This document shows positions 44,804 through 54,051 of a stretch of DNA of 63,881 nt, piece after piece. The position numbers and the translations under genes were made by a program. The notes below the pieces were generated by a model. It did not search any database, was not told the DNA's origin, and saw only the letters and a program-made list of their open reading frames with translations. Origin of the DNA: Pseudoruegeria aquimaris (lineage in GTDB: Bacteria; Pseudomonadota; Alphaproteobacteria; Rhodobacterales; Rhodobacteraceae); the NCBI RefSeq assembly GCF_900172235.1, contig NZ_FWFQ01000021.1:1-63881 (forward strand). The letters are read 5' to 3'. Each line of letters begins with the position of its first letter. The stretch's first letter is position 1.

Positions 44804-45739
44804 TCATGCGTGGTGCTCCCGCCACCAGATCACGAGGCCGGCGGCGACGATCACGGCCGCTCCGAGCAGCGTCACCGCGTCCGGCACATCGCCGAACACG
44901 AGGAAGCTGCCGGCCGTCATGAACAGGATGAAGGAATACTGGAAGGGCATCAGAACCGAGGCTTCGGCATAGGCATGCGCGCGGCTGAACATCTCGTGCC
45001 CGGCCCAGGCGAAGGCGCCGAGCCCCACCAGGAGGCCCCAGTCCCGGAAGGTCGCCGGGCTTTCCCAGCCGGCGAGGGCGAATGGCAGCAGCACGATGCT
45101 GCCCAGCACGCTCATGAAGAGCTGCATGGTGAGCGCGGGCACCTGCCCGCTGAGCCGGCGCGTCAGGATCGAGAACAGCGCCAGCGCCAGCGCGTTGTAG
45201 ACGATCAGCACGGCGGACCAGTGGAACGCCGCGCTCCACGGGCGCACGATGATGAGCACCCCGGCGAACCCAAGAAGGATTGCCCCCCAGCGCCACGGGC
45301 CGACCCGCTCGCCGAGCAGCGGGCCGGAGAGCGCGCAGACGAAGATCGGCGCGGAGAACATGATGGCCGAGGTCACCGTGAGCGAAAGATACTGCAGCGC
45401 GATGAAGTTGAGCGCCGTGGCCGACACCAGCAGGAAGGCGCGCAGGGACAGCATCGCCACCTGCCGCCCGGTGAGCTTTCGCAGGCCGGAGGCCGGCGCG
45501 CGGGCCGCGGCGGCGCCCGGCCGCCGCTTGGCTCGGCGGGCGGCGCCGCGCCCGGCCAGCAGCGTGAGCAGCAGCGCCACGAAGTAGCGCATGAAGGCCA
45601 GCTGCATCGCAGGGATGCCCAGCAGCACCAGCCACTTCACCGAGGTATCGACGAAGGAGAACAGGAACCACGCCATGAGCATCATGCCCATGCCGAGATG
45701 GGCCTGCGGGTGCCCCGGTCGCGTGGCTTGCGCGGACAT
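44804..45739 (-). CDS. DMT-superfamily (EamA) transporter
   Basis: 311 aa with ten TMs in two EamA repeats (residues ~15-150, ~165-300), an Arg/Ala-rich loop AARRAKRRPGAAAARAPASG between TM2 and TM3, and GPLLGERVGPWRWGAILLGFAGVLIIVRP. Starts 8 bp after the dehydrogenase stop, so it is part of that operon. Exporter of unknown metabolite. Confidence 0.9.
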   Translation of the reverse strand: MSAQATRPGHPQAHLGMGMMLMAWFLFSFVDTSVKWLVLLGIPAMQLAFMRYFVALLLTLLAGRGAARRAKRRPGAAAARAPASGLRKLTGRQVAMLSLRAFLLVSATALNFIALQYLSLTVTSAIMFSAPIFVCALSGPLLGERVGPWRWGAILLGFAGVLIIVRPWSAAFHWSAVLIVYNALALALFSILTRRLSGQVPALTMQLFMSVLGSIVLLPFALAGWESPATFRDWGLLVGLGAFAWAGHEMFSRAHAYAEASVLMPFQYSFILFMTAGSFLVFGDVPDAVTLLGAAVIVAAGLVIWWREHHA

Positions 45740-45747
45740 CGCCGCGC

Positions 45748-46635
45748 CTATTTGCCGAAACGGGCGCTGTAGAACTCGACCATCTGCGGCACCAGGTCAT
45801 CGCCGCGCCCCTCTTCCAGTGCCGCGCCGAGCGCTTCGCGGGCGCAGTTGGACATGATGGATTTCACCCCGAGCGCTTCGGCCATCGTGGCGTAGTAGCC
45901 CACGTCCTTGGCGGCATTGCGCACCGAGAAGGCCAGTTTCTCCGGGTTGCCCTCCAGCGCGTAGGCAGCGACGAAATCCATCATGCCCGAATGCACCGGC
46001 CCCGCGCTCATCACGTCATAGAGGCTCTGGCGGGGCACGCCGGCCTTGTCGGCCATGGCGAAGGCTTCGCTCATGGCGTTGGCCGTGGTCATGGCGAAGA
46101 AGTTGTTGATCAGCTTGATCGTGTGTCCCGCGCCCAGCGGCCCGAGGTGGAAGACGTTCTCGCCCTGCTGTTCCAGCACCGGTTTCACCTTGGCGAAGGC
46201 GGCCTCGTCGCCGGCGCACATGATGTTGAGCTGGCCGTCGCGCCCGTGGCTGGGCGTGCGCCCGAGCGGCGCGTCGAGCATGGTGCCCCCGGCGGCGGCG
46301 ACCTCGGCGCCGAGCGCGATGGTGGAGGAGGGCAGCGAGGTGCCGAAATCGATCACCACGGCGCCGGGGCGCAGCCCGGCAATCACGCCGTCGGGCCCGC
46401 GCATCCGCCCTTCGACGTGGTCCGACGTGCCCATGCAGAGCATCACGATGTCGCTGGCGGCGGCCAGTTCGCGCGCCGTGGCCGCCTCGGTTGCACCGCG
46501 CGCGAGGGCGGCTTCCACCCCGGTGCGGTCAGTGTTGCCCAGAACGGTGAGGCTGTAGCCGCAATCGAGCAGGCGTTGCACCATGGCCGAGCCCATGAGG
46601 CCGAGGCCGATGAATCCGATGGTGGGTTTGGACAT
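45748..46635 (-). CDS. NAD(P)-dependent beta-hydroxyacid dehydrogenase
   Basis: 295 aa, 3-hydroxyisobutyrate/tartronate-semialdehyde family. Rossmann GFIGLGLMGSAMVQRLL, DAPLGRTPSHGRDGQL and the catalytic-Lys helix GAGHTIKLINNFFAMTTANAMSEA. Start at 46635 preceded by GAGGAG; the longer frame overlaps the shikimate dehydrogenase-like gene. Lies in the TRAP/dehydratase operon, so a sugar-acid-derived substrate is likely. Confidence 0.92.
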   Translation of the reverse strand: MSKPTIGFIGLGLMGSAMVQRLLDCGYSLTVLGNTDRTGVEAALARGATEAATARELAAASDIVMLCMGTSDHVEGRMRGPDGVIAGLRPGAVVIDFGTSLPSSTIALGAEVAAAGGTMLDAPLGRTPSHGRDGQLNIMCAGDEAAFAKVKPVLEQQGENVFHLGPLGAGHTIKLINNFFAMTTANAMSEAFAMADKAGVPRQSLYDVMSAGPVHSGMMDFVAAYALEGNPEKLAFSVRNAAKDVGYYATMAEALGVKSIMSNCAREALGAALEEGRGDDLVPQMVEFYSARFGK

Positions 46636-46697
46636 GTCTTGCTCCTCAGGAATGCTTGTCGGTTCGGGGCGCGCCGTGGGGGGCGGCGGCCGATGGG

Positions 46698-47549
46698 TCA
46701 GGGGCGGCCGGGGTGGAAATCGGCCGCGAGCGGCCGCAGCACCTCGAGCGCGGCGTCTTCGTCCGGGGTCAGCCCGGAATAGATGGTGAAGGATTCGATG
46801 GCCATGTAGCGAAACAGCGCCACGCCGCTCAGGATCGAGAGGTGGCGGCCGGCGGCGTCCTTCAGGAAGGGGGTGTCGGGCGGGGTGTAGACGGCATCGA
46901 AGGCCCAGCTCTGGGGGCCGAGCAGGTTGGCGGAGAAGGCCGAGCGCTTGTCCCGGCCCATCCCGAGCGGGGTGGCGTTGACGAGCCCGTCCGCCTCGCG
47001 GATCGCATCGGCGGCCCCGGCGAAGGGGATGGCTTTCACGCTGGGGCCGAAGCTTGCGGCGAAGGCCTTGGCGCGTTCGGGCTCGGGATCCCAGACGAGG
47101 ATCTCCTCGGCACCCAGCGAGACAAGCGCCGCCGCCACGGCGCGCGCCACGCCGCCGGCCCCGGCCATGGCGACCTGCCCCGGTGCGGCGGAGCCGAAAG
47201 CGGCGTGCCAGGCGCCGCGAAAGCCCGGCGCATCGGTGTTGTGGGCCAGCCGTTCCGGGCGGAAGGTCACGAGGTTGCTGGCGCCGATCGCGGCCACTTC
47301 CTCCGTCACCGCGCTTCCGGCGAGATCCGCCGCCGCGCCCTTGTGCGGGTGGGTGACGGAAACGCCGTCCCAGCCCTCGGCCTGCAGCCTCTCCAGCGTA
47401 TCGTGCAGGGAGAAACCTGCGTCGCCCGCGGTGTCGATGGGGGTGAAGGACAGATCGAGCGCGTGCAGGTCGCACAGGGCCTGCATGGCCGCGCCGAAAC
47501 GGGAGTCGCCGATGTGGTCACCGATCAATCCGATACGTAGGGTCTTCAT
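46698..47549 (-). CDS. Shikimate dehydrogenase-family protein (AroE-like)
   Basis: 283 aa. AroE fold with the catalytic Lys in SVTHPHKGAA, IGASNLVTF, Asn and Asp of AHNTDAPGF, and a GAGGVARAV cofactor loop. The N-terminal pair of substrate-binding serines reads GDSRFG, so only one Ser is kept. In a catabolic operon it is more likely a quinate/shikimate-type catabolic or aldonate-type dehydrogenase than the biosynthetic enzyme. Confidence 0.88.
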   Translation of the reverse strand: MKTLRIGLIGDHIGDSRFGAAMQALCDLHALDLSFTPIDTAGDAGFSLHDTLERLQAEGWDGVSVTHPHKGAAADLAGSAVTEEVAAIGASNLVTFRPERLAHNTDAPGFRGAWHAAFGSAAPGQVAMAGAGGVARAVAAALVSLGAEEILVWDPEPERAKAFAASFGPSVKAIPFAGAADAIREADGLVNATPLGMGRDKRSAFSANLLGPQSWAFDAVYTPPDTPFLKDAAGRHLSILSGVALFRYMAIESFTIYSGLTPDEDAALEVLRPLAADFHPGRP

Positions 47550-47562
47550 CTTTCTTGCCTTG

Positions 47563-49068
47563 CTACATCACCGCGCCGATCTGCCACGGCACGAATTCGT
47601 AATCGCCCAGCCCCTGCGCCTCGGATTTGCTCTGGGCGCCCGAGGCGACGGAGAGGAACATCTCGTAGATCTCGCGGCCCTTCTCCTCGACGCTCACCCC
47701 CTCGCTGAGGATGGAGCCGGCGTTGATGTCCATATCTTCGGACATCCGCTCGAAGAGGGCGGTGTTGGTGGCCACCTTGATCGTGGGCGCGGGCTTGCTG
47801 CCGAAGGCCGAGCCGCGACCGGTGGTGAAACAGACGAGGGTGCAGCCGCCGGCGATCTGGCCGGTGACGCTGGCCGGGTCGTAGCCGGGGCTGTCCATGA
47901 AGGTGAAGCCCCGGGCCGTCACCGGCTCGGCATAGCGGTAGACGCCGTTCAGCGGGGTGGTCCCGCCCTTGGCGGCGGCGCCGAGGGATTTCTCGAGGAT
48001 CGTGGTCAGCCCGCCCTTCTTGTTGCCGGGCGAGGGGTTGTTGTCCATGGAGCCGCGGTTGCGGGCGGTGTAATCCTCCCACCAGCGGATCAGGCCGATC
48101 AGCCGCTGGCCGGTGGCCTCATCCCTGGCGCGGCGGGTCAGCAGGTGTTCGGCGCCGTAGATCTCGGGGGTTTCGGCGAGCACGCCGGTGCCGCCCTGCG
48201 CCGCGAGCAGATCGCAGGCGTATCCGAGCGCCGGGTTCGCGGTGATGCCGGACCAGGCATCCGAGCCGCCGCATTGCAAGGCCACCTTCAGCTCCGACGC
48301 CGGGCAGGGCGTGCGCCGGGCAGCGTTGGCCAGAGGCAGCATGGCCTTCACCTTCTCGATGCCCATCTCAACGGTGCGCCGCAGCCCGGCGACGTTCTGG
48401 ATGTTCATGGTCTGGAACAGTGGCCCCTGCTTCAGGCCGTAGGCCTCCAGCAGCCAGTCGATCTGGTTCATCTCGCACCCCAGCCCCACCATCAGAACGC
48501 CCGCGTGGTTGGGGTGGCGCGCGTAGCCCCACATCACCCGCTGCAGTGCCTCGAAGCCCTCGCCGTCGCCGCCCATGCCGCAGCCGGTGCCATGCACGAA
48601 GGCGACGACGCCATCGACGTTGGGATAGGCCGCCAGCTCTTCGGGGCCGAAGGCGTCGGCGATGCGGCGGGCGGCGGTGGCCGAGCAGTTCACCGAGGTG
48701 ACGATGGCGATGTAGTTGCGGGTGCCGACGCTGCCGTTTTCGCGGCGGTAGCCCATGAAGCTGTCCTGCCGCGCCGGCGGTTTCGGCGGGCGCAGATCGG
48801 TGCCGAATTCATAGGCCACGTCGGTGTTGCGGAACTCCACGTTGTGGGTGTGCAGGTGGCTGCCGGCGGGGATGTCCTCGGCCGCGTAGCCGATGATCTG
48901 GGCATACTTGCGGATCGGCTCGCCCCGGGCGATGGCGCGGGTGGCGATCTTGTGGCCGGCGGGGATCGGTTCGCGGGCGGTGGTGCCAGCCGCAATGGCG
49001 CCGGCGGCAATGGCCTCGACGGCTGTCTCGACGTTGTCGGACGGGTCGAGTCTGACGGTTCTGCTCAT
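47563..49068 (-). CDS. UxaA/GarD-family (altronate/galactarate dehydratase-type) protein
   Basis: 501 aa. An N-terminal SAF domain (residues ~1-90, with PIPAGHKIATRAIARGEPIRKY and HTHNVEF) is followed by the large UxaA C-terminal domain (GYRRENGSVGTRNYIAIVTSVNCSATAARRIADAF; GTGCGM). Such fused proteins dehydrate sugar acids using iron. Start at 49068 with GAGGAG. Likely the dehydratase acting on the acid imported by the TRAP system. Confidence 0.9.
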   Translation of the reverse strand: MSRTVRLDPSDNVETAVEAIAAGAIAAGTTAREPIPAGHKIATRAIARGEPIRKYAQIIGYAAEDIPAGSHLHTHNVEFRNTDVAYEFGTDLRPPKPPARQDSFMGYRRENGSVGTRNYIAIVTSVNCSATAARRIADAFGPEELAAYPNVDGVVAFVHGTGCGMGGDGEGFEALQRVMWGYARHPNHAGVLMVGLGCEMNQIDWLLEAYGLKQGPLFQTMNIQNVAGLRRTVEMGIEKVKAMLPLANAARRTPCPASELKVALQCGGSDAWSGITANPALGYACDLLAAQGGTGVLAETPEIYGAEHLLTRRARDEATGQRLIGLIRWWEDYTARNRGSMDNNPSPGNKKGGLTTILEKSLGAAAKGGTTPLNGVYRYAEPVTARGFTFMDSPGYDPASVTGQIAGGCTLVCFTTGRGSAFGSKPAPTIKVATNTALFERMSEDMDINAGSILSEGVSVEEKGREIYEMFLSVASGAQSKSEAQGLGDYEFVPWQIGAVM

Positions 49069-49077
49069 GCGGGCTCC

Positions 49078-50013
49078 TCAGGCGCAGGCGGGGCTGTCGG
49101 CCTGCCAGCGGTGGATGTCGATATGCGATTCGCCCGCCAGCCGTGCGCGGGCCGCCAGCCACATCTGCTGCCAGTCGCGCCAGTCGCGCAATTCCTTTTC
49201 GGGGTGCGCGCGGGAGCGGGCGATGAATTCGGGGAAATGGCTGCGCCCGGTGGGCTGGCCGGTCACGTTGTAGCGCAGATCGAAGCTCCAGCGCAGGCCG
49301 TCGCTGCGGTTGGGCAGGGCGGCGTGGGGCACCATCGGATCAAAGAGCACCGCCCCGCCGGCGGGCACCGGCAGCGGTATGGCGTCGGATGTGTCGAGGT
49401 GGCCCGGCGCGATGGCCGTCTGCCGCTGCGGGCAGTGGGGCAGCATCGTGGGCGCCTTGAAAGGCTTGGCCTGAAGGCAGCCGTTCTCGACGGTGGCGTC
49501 GGTGATGGCGAGCCAGACGGTGATCATCTGCGTGTCGTCGGCCTCTTCATGGGCCACGGCCCGATCCTGGTGCCAGTCGGTGCCACCGACGTGGGCGCGG
49601 CGCTCGCCGGGGGCGAGCCGGGCCTCGGGCGGCTTGATGCGCACGTGCTGGATCGGGTTGGAGGTGATTTCGGGGCCGATCAGATCTTCCACCATGTCGA
49701 GGATCCGCGGGTGGGTGATCATCTCGAAGACGGCGGGGCCGAAGTGGAAAGGCGTGTCGGCGCGGATGCGCTCGGCAGGCAGGGAGATGTCCAGCGGCTG
49801 GAACCAGTCCCGCCCGGTGGCGTGGGCCGCCATCAGCTTTTCTTCGAAGGACAGGGGCTGCCCGGCCTCGGGAAGCCCCCAGCCGGCCAGCAGCCCGTCG
49901 AGCCGGGCGGTGTATTCGGCTTCGATCGCGCGCCGCGTCGTCTCCGGCAGGACATCGGGCACAACGAGGATGCCGGTTGCCTGGAATTCGGAGATCTGAT
50001 CGGGGCTGAGCAT
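49078..50013 (-). CDS. Phytanoyl-CoA dioxygenase (PhyH) family protein
   Basis: 311 aa Fe(II)/2-oxoglutarate-type oxygenase. The metal triad appears as H-x-D in GGTDWHQDRAV and a distal His in PMVPHAALPNRS, with an Arg in SFDLRYN. Frame is open ~930 codons upstream, but that overlaps the TRAP genes in another frame, so ATG at 50013 is used; the ribosome-binding site is weak. Placed among TRAP and dehydratase genes; substrate unknown, possibly the imported compound. Confidence 0.85.
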   Translation of the reverse strand: MLSPDQISEFQATGILVVPDVLPETTRRAIEAEYTARLDGLLAGWGLPEAGQPLSFEEKLMAAHATGRDWFQPLDISLPAERIRADTPFHFGPAVFEMITHPRILDMVEDLIGPEITSNPIQHVRIKPPEARLAPGERRAHVGGTDWHQDRAVAHEEADDTQMITVWLAITDATVENGCLQAKPFKAPTMLPHCPQRQTAIAPGHLDTSDAIPLPVPAGGAVLFDPMVPHAALPNRSDGLRWSFDLRYNVTGQPTGRSHFPEFIARSRAHPEKELRDWRDWQQMWLAARARLAGESHIDIHRWQADSPACA

Positions 50014-50060
50014 GGGCCGGGCTTTCGGGGGCCCCGGGCCCTCGCGGGCCCGGGGGATGT

Positions 50061-51938
50061 CTACTTCAACAGGATCTCGATGATCGGCGGCCAGATCAGC
50101 AGCACCGACAGGGCGAGGATCTGGATGCCGATGAAGGGCAGGAAGCCCTTGAAGATATCGGTCAGCGAGATGTGCGGCGGGGCCACGGACTTCAGGTAGA
50201 AGGCCGCGGGGCCGAAGGGCGGCGACAGGAAGCTGACCTGCATGTTCATGCAGAACAGCACGCCGAACCACACCGCCAGATACTTGGGCTGAAGCGTGCC
50301 GATCAGGCCGATCTCCTCGATCGGCAGGCGCTGCACGATGGGCAGGAACACCGGAATGATGAGCAGCACGATGCCGACCCAATCCATGAAGGCGCCCATG
50401 AAGAGCAGGATCAGCATCATCATCAGCAGGATGCCCATGGTGGGCAGATCCGCCCCGACGATGAAATCGGCCACGTAGGTCGGCCCCCCCGCGATCGTGT
50501 AGGCCCCGGCCAGCGCGGCGGCGCCGATGGTGACCCAGATGATCGTGCCGGTGGATTTCAGCGTGCGCATGAGGCTGTCCCAGAGGCCGTCCACGACGAC
50601 CGGAAGGCGCAGGGTGCACAGCAGCAGAACGGCGATGGTGGCCACGGTCTGCACCTGGCCGAGGCTTTCCCAGCTGGTGAGGAACTGCGGCAGCACGAGG
50701 GCGAGCCCGATGTAGAGACCGATCCAGACCGCGTTGCGCCGGAGCACGTCGAGCCATCCGGTGAAGCTCTTCTGGTAGAGCGTCATCAGGATGTAGACCG
50801 ACAGCGCGCCCATGCCGGCGGCCTCGGTGATGCCGGTGATGCCGCCGTAGATCGAGCCCATCACCACGCCGATCACCACGATCGGGGCCACGAGCCCCTT
50901 GCCGATGAGCCAGCCGCGCTGGGTGCGCTCCAGCCCGAAGACGAAGAAGATCAGCGCCAGCGCCGCCGCGACGATGCCCGCGAACCACAGAACGTGATCG
51001 GGGCGGCCCCAGAAGATCGTCTCCTGCCCGTCGCCGAGATCGACGTTCTGGCCGGTGATGGTGAAGAAGCCGGCGCGCAGGAAGAGGATGGTGCAGAACC
51101 CCGCGGCCAGAACGCAGAGGAACGACAGGAACAGCGCCAGTTTTTCCCGGCCGGCCGGCTGGGCCTCGAACTCCGCCATCTCGGCTTCGAGCGCGGCGCG
51201 TTCGCGCGTCTGCTCCGGGCCGAGGGCCGCCAGTTCCGCCGCGATGCGCTCGTTGGGAAGGGGCGCGTGGTCGGGCCGGATCTTGGTGCGGATCACGATG
51301 TAGATGATGATGAAGCTTGCGAGCATGAAGCCCGGCACGAAGGCCGCCGTGAACAGCGATTTGATCGAGGTCTCCGTGATGAGGCCGTAGATGATCAGCA
51401 CGATGGAGGGCGGGATCATGGTGCCCAGCGAGCCCGACGCGCAGATGGTGCCGATGGCGAGGTTCTGGTCGTAGCCCAGCCGCAGCATCTGGGGCAGGGC
51501 GATCAGGCCCAGAAGCACGACCTCGCCGCCGATGATGCCCGACATCGCGGCCATGATCACCGCCATGATCGAGGTGACGATGGCGATGCCGCCACGGGTG
51601 CGGTTCAGCCAGATCGACAGCGAGTTGTACATGTCCTTGGCGATGCCGGAACGCTCCAGCAGCGCGGCCATGAAGATGAACAACGGGATCGATATGAGCA
51701 CGTAGTCCGTCAAAAGCCCGTATATCTTCTGGCTCAGGATGTTGAGCGGCCCCGAGCCGGGGCGCCCGGTGAGGATGCCGTCCCCGAAGGAGAGCGGATT
51801 GAACAGCAGCGCCGGCTCGAATTTCATGACGAGAACGAGCACCGCGAGGAAGGCCGAGGCCATGCCCAGCGGCATCCCGATGGCGAGCAGCAGGATGAGC
51901 CCGAGCATCAGGACGAGAGAGATGGTTCCGATATCCAC
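50061..51938 (-). CDS. TRAP transporter large permease (DctM), extended
   Basis: 625 aa, against ~430 for ordinary DctM. The core is clear (GMPLGMASAFLAVLVLV, SIPLFIFMAALLERSG, GTMIPPSIVLIIYG, GGITGITEAAGMGALS). About 125 extra residues (~220-345) include an acidic/helical part (RIAAELAALGPEQTRER) and extra TMs. Starts right after the small permease stop, so it is coupled. Inner-membrane Na+-coupled uptake of organic acids. Confidence 0.93.
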   Translation of the reverse strand: MDIGTISLVLMLGLILLLAIGMPLGMASAFLAVLVLVMKFEPALLFNPLSFGDGILTGRPGSGPLNILSQKIYGLLTDYVLISIPLFIFMAALLERSGIAKDMYNSLSIWLNRTRGGIAIVTSIMAVIMAAMSGIIGGEVVLLGLIALPQMLRLGYDQNLAIGTICASGSLGTMIPPSIVLIIYGLITETSIKSLFTAAFVPGFMLASFIIIYIVIRTKIRPDHAPLPNERIAAELAALGPEQTRERAALEAEMAEFEAQPAGREKLALFLSFLCVLAAGFCTILFLRAGFFTITGQNVDLGDGQETIFWGRPDHVLWFAGIVAAALALIFFVFGLERTQRGWLIGKGLVAPIVVIGVVMGSIYGGITGITEAAGMGALSVYILMTLYQKSFTGWLDVLRRNAVWIGLYIGLALVLPQFLTSWESLGQVQTVATIAVLLLCTLRLPVVVDGLWDSLMRTLKSTGTIIWVTIGAAALAGAYTIAGGPTYVADFIVGADLPTMGILLMMMLILLFMGAFMDWVGIVLLIIPVFLPIVQRLPIEEIGLIGTLQPKYLAVWFGVLFCMNMQVSFLSPPFGPAAFYLKSVAPPHISLTDIFKGFLPFIGIQILALSVLLIWPPIIEILLK

Positions 51939-52829
51939 TTACTTGTGCTCCGATTGATTGCCCTGGATGGCGCCGCGGGTGACGTCCAGTTCGCCGACGC
52001 CCTCGTTTCCGACGGCGGCTTTCAGGCGTTCGAGTTCGTCCTGGTCGATGTCGTCGGCGGCGGTGTGCACCACCGGGACGGCGTTCCAGTCGGAAATGAG
52101 GTTGATCACGGCCTGGATCGCGACGAGCGCGATGATCACGAGCACCATGATCTTGAGGGTCGCCGGGATCGGCGGGTCGAAGGCGGTGCCGAAGGTTTCC
52201 CAGCGCATGAATTTCGCGAAGGCCTCGCCGTAGCCGCCGTAGATCAGAGCCGCGGCGAAGATGACGATCAGCGAGGTGGACACAACGTCGAACACCCGTT
52301 GCAGCCAGCGGGGCACGGCATCGTAGAGCAGGAAGATGCGGATGTGGCTGCGCTGCTGCATGGCGTAGAGCCCCGCGAGCAGGAACACGAAGCCCGCGAG
52401 CCAGAGCGAAAGCTCGTTTGCCCAGAGCGTCGGCGCTTCGAAGACGTAGCGCAGGATCACCTCGTAGATCATCACCGAGGTCAGCAGCACGATCAGCATC
52501 ATGGTGATGCGCCCGATGAAGACGGCGACGCGATCGATCGCGCGCCAGGATTCGAATTCCATCGGGGCGCGGCGCACCGTCATCACGCCGCCGATGAAGA
52601 TCAGCGGCGAAAGCAGCAGGGCGCCATAGTCGATGATGTCGCCGTAGCCGCCGAAAAGGGGCGCAAGGCCCGGCGACACGTCGAGCCGGGCGTAGAGCGC
52701 CGCGAGCTGTTGGTTCTCGGGGCCGAAATCGAGGATGAAGGCCGGCGTGTGCCAGACGACCCATCCGAAAACGGTGCAAAAGGCGAGCGGCATGAGCCAC
52801 TCAATCGGGGTTCCGTGCTTCTGTTCCAT
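51939..52829 (-). CDS. TRAP transporter small permease (DctQ)
   Basis: 296 aa, long for DctQ. Four core TMs with the family motif EVILRYVFEAPTLWANELSLWLAGFVFLLAG, preceded by an extra N-terminal ~85 residues containing TMs (LMPLAFCTVFGWVVWHTPAFIL) and followed by a polar tail with DQDELERLKAAVG. Start at 52829 with AGGGA. Pairs with the DctM at 50061. Confidence 0.91.
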   Translation of the reverse strand: MEQKHGTPIEWLMPLAFCTVFGWVVWHTPAFILDFGPENQQLAALYARLDVSPGLAPLFGGYGDIIDYGALLLSPLIFIGGVMTVRRAPMEFESWRAIDRVAVFIGRITMMLIVLLTSVMIYEVILRYVFEAPTLWANELSLWLAGFVFLLAGLYAMQQRSHIRIFLLYDAVPRWLQRVFDVVSTSLIVIFAAALIYGGYGEAFAKFMRWETFGTAFDPPIPATLKIMVLVIIALVAIQAVINLISDWNAVPVVHTAADDIDQDELERLKAAVGNEGVGELDVTRGAIQGNQSEHK

Positions 52830-52882
52830 GTCCCTGCGGGGGTTTCTGCCTTGGGCCGGCCATCGGGTGACCGTTTGCAAGA

Positions 52883-52913
52883 GAAAACGGGCGGGCCATT
52901 TCGAGGCCCACCC
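52883..52913 (-). terminator. Attenuator-like terminator between dctP and dctQ genes
   Basis: On the minus strand GGGTGGGCC-TCGAAAT-GGCCCGCCC forms a 9-bp stem (one G-U pair) followed by GTTTTCTC. It starts ~14 bp after the dctP stop, in the 98-bp gap before dctQ. Partial termination would give more binding protein than permease. Confidence 0.72.
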
Positions 52914-52927
52914 GCCAAAGGCTCGGA

Positions 52928-53947
52928 TTACTTGGACACGAGGCCCAGCTGATCCAGGTAGGCCAGGTGGCTCTCCACGAGCGCCTGGGCTTCAGGCGTG
53001 GTGGCGAATTCCGGCCAGGTCGCCTGGGCGGCGTCGCGGAACTTCTGCAGTTCTTCCGGCGACCAAGCGGAAAGCGTCACACCTTCGGCGCGCAGCTTGG
53101 CGGCGGCTTCGGCGTTGGCCTTCTCGAAGGTCAGGGCGGTGCGCAGGGCCAGGGCCTCCATCGCGACCTTCATGATCTTCTGGTGGTGGGCCGGCATGGC
53201 GTCGAACACGGCCTTGTTGCAGGCGAGGTGGTCGGACGGCATCGAGTGGAAGCCGGGGAAGTTGGCGTATTTCACGATGTCGTAGAGGCCCAGGCCCACG
53301 TTGTTGGCGAGGCCGGAGGCGTCCGCACCGTCGATGATGCCGGTTTCAAGCGCGGTGAAGATCTCGGTGAAATCCATCACGATCGGGCTGGCGCCGAGCT
53401 TCTCGAAGATCTTGGTTTCCATGCCCGGCGGGGAGCGGAATTTCCAATCCTTGAAGTCTTCCACCTTCTCGATCGGCTTGGAGGAGGCAAAGCTCTCCTG
53501 GCCGTAGACCCACCAGCCGATCAGCTCCATGCCATACTTGTTGTAGAGCGGGGCAGCGGCTTCGAGGCCACCGCCGAAATACAGCCACGAAAGCTGCTGG
53601 TAGGGCGTTTCATAGCCGCCCATGATGTCGCCCACGAATTGGAACGCGGGGTTCTTGCCGGTCTGGTAGCCACCGCCGGTCATGTCGCAGTCGAGAATGC
53701 CCGTGGCCGCGGCGTCGAAGGTCTCCACCGATTTCACCACGGAGGACGAGTAGAACATTTCCACTTCGATCTCGCCGTTGGACATCGTCTGGATGTCGTC
53801 GATGTACTGCGCGGCGAGCTTGCCGGAGACGGTCTCCGGGGCGTAGTGCGTCTGGATGCGCAGTTTCGTGGTTTCCGCGCTCAGCGCGGTGCCCGCGATG
53901 ATGGCCGTCGCACCGGCCAGGGCCGCGGCCAGATTCCTGAGTTTCAT
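52928..53947 (-). CDS. TRAP transporter substrate-binding protein (DctP)
   Basis: 339 aa. Signal peptide (LRNLAAALAGATAIIAGTALSA), a DctP fold with KDWKFRSPPGMETKIFEKLGASPI (conserved Arg for carboxylate) and LETGIIDGADASG. Binds a carboxylated ligand in the periplasm. Start at 53947 with GGGAGG. First gene of the TRAP operon, divergent from a GntR gene. Confidence 0.94.
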   Translation of the reverse strand: MKLRNLAAALAGATAIIAGTALSAETTKLRIQTHYAPETVSGKLAAQYIDDIQTMSNGEIEVEMFYSSSVVKSVETFDAAATGILDCDMTGGGYQTGKNPAFQFVGDIMGGYETPYQQLSWLYFGGGLEAAAPLYNKYGMELIGWWVYGQESFASSKPIEKVEDFKDWKFRSPPGMETKIFEKLGASPIVMDFTEIFTALETGIIDGADASGLANNVGLGLYDIVKYANFPGFHSMPSDHLACNKAVFDAMPAHHQKIMKVAMEALALRTALTFEKANAEAAAKLRAEGVTLSAWSPEELQKFRDAAQATWPEFATTPEAQALVESHLAYLDQLGLVSK

Positions 53948-54051
53948 GGTATTCCTCCCAATGTTGTCGTTGCGCATCCGAGGCCTTCCTCCCTGGGCGT
54001 GCCGGATTGACGCAGGGGGAGCCTAACAACGGCTTCCCGTCAATGCCAACA

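Noticed and set aside
46927-50199. Very long plus-strand open frame (1090 codons) opposite the dehydratase and shikimate-dehydrogenase-like genes
   Set aside because: Antisense shadow of GC-rich coding DNA: composition is Gly/Arg/Ala/His-rich without domains, and it covers three well-supported minus-strand genes.
50014-52800. Upstream extension of the PhyH frame through the TRAP genes
   Set aside because: The extension is a frame shadow of the TRAP permease genes; protein-like PhyH sequence begins at the ATG at 50013.
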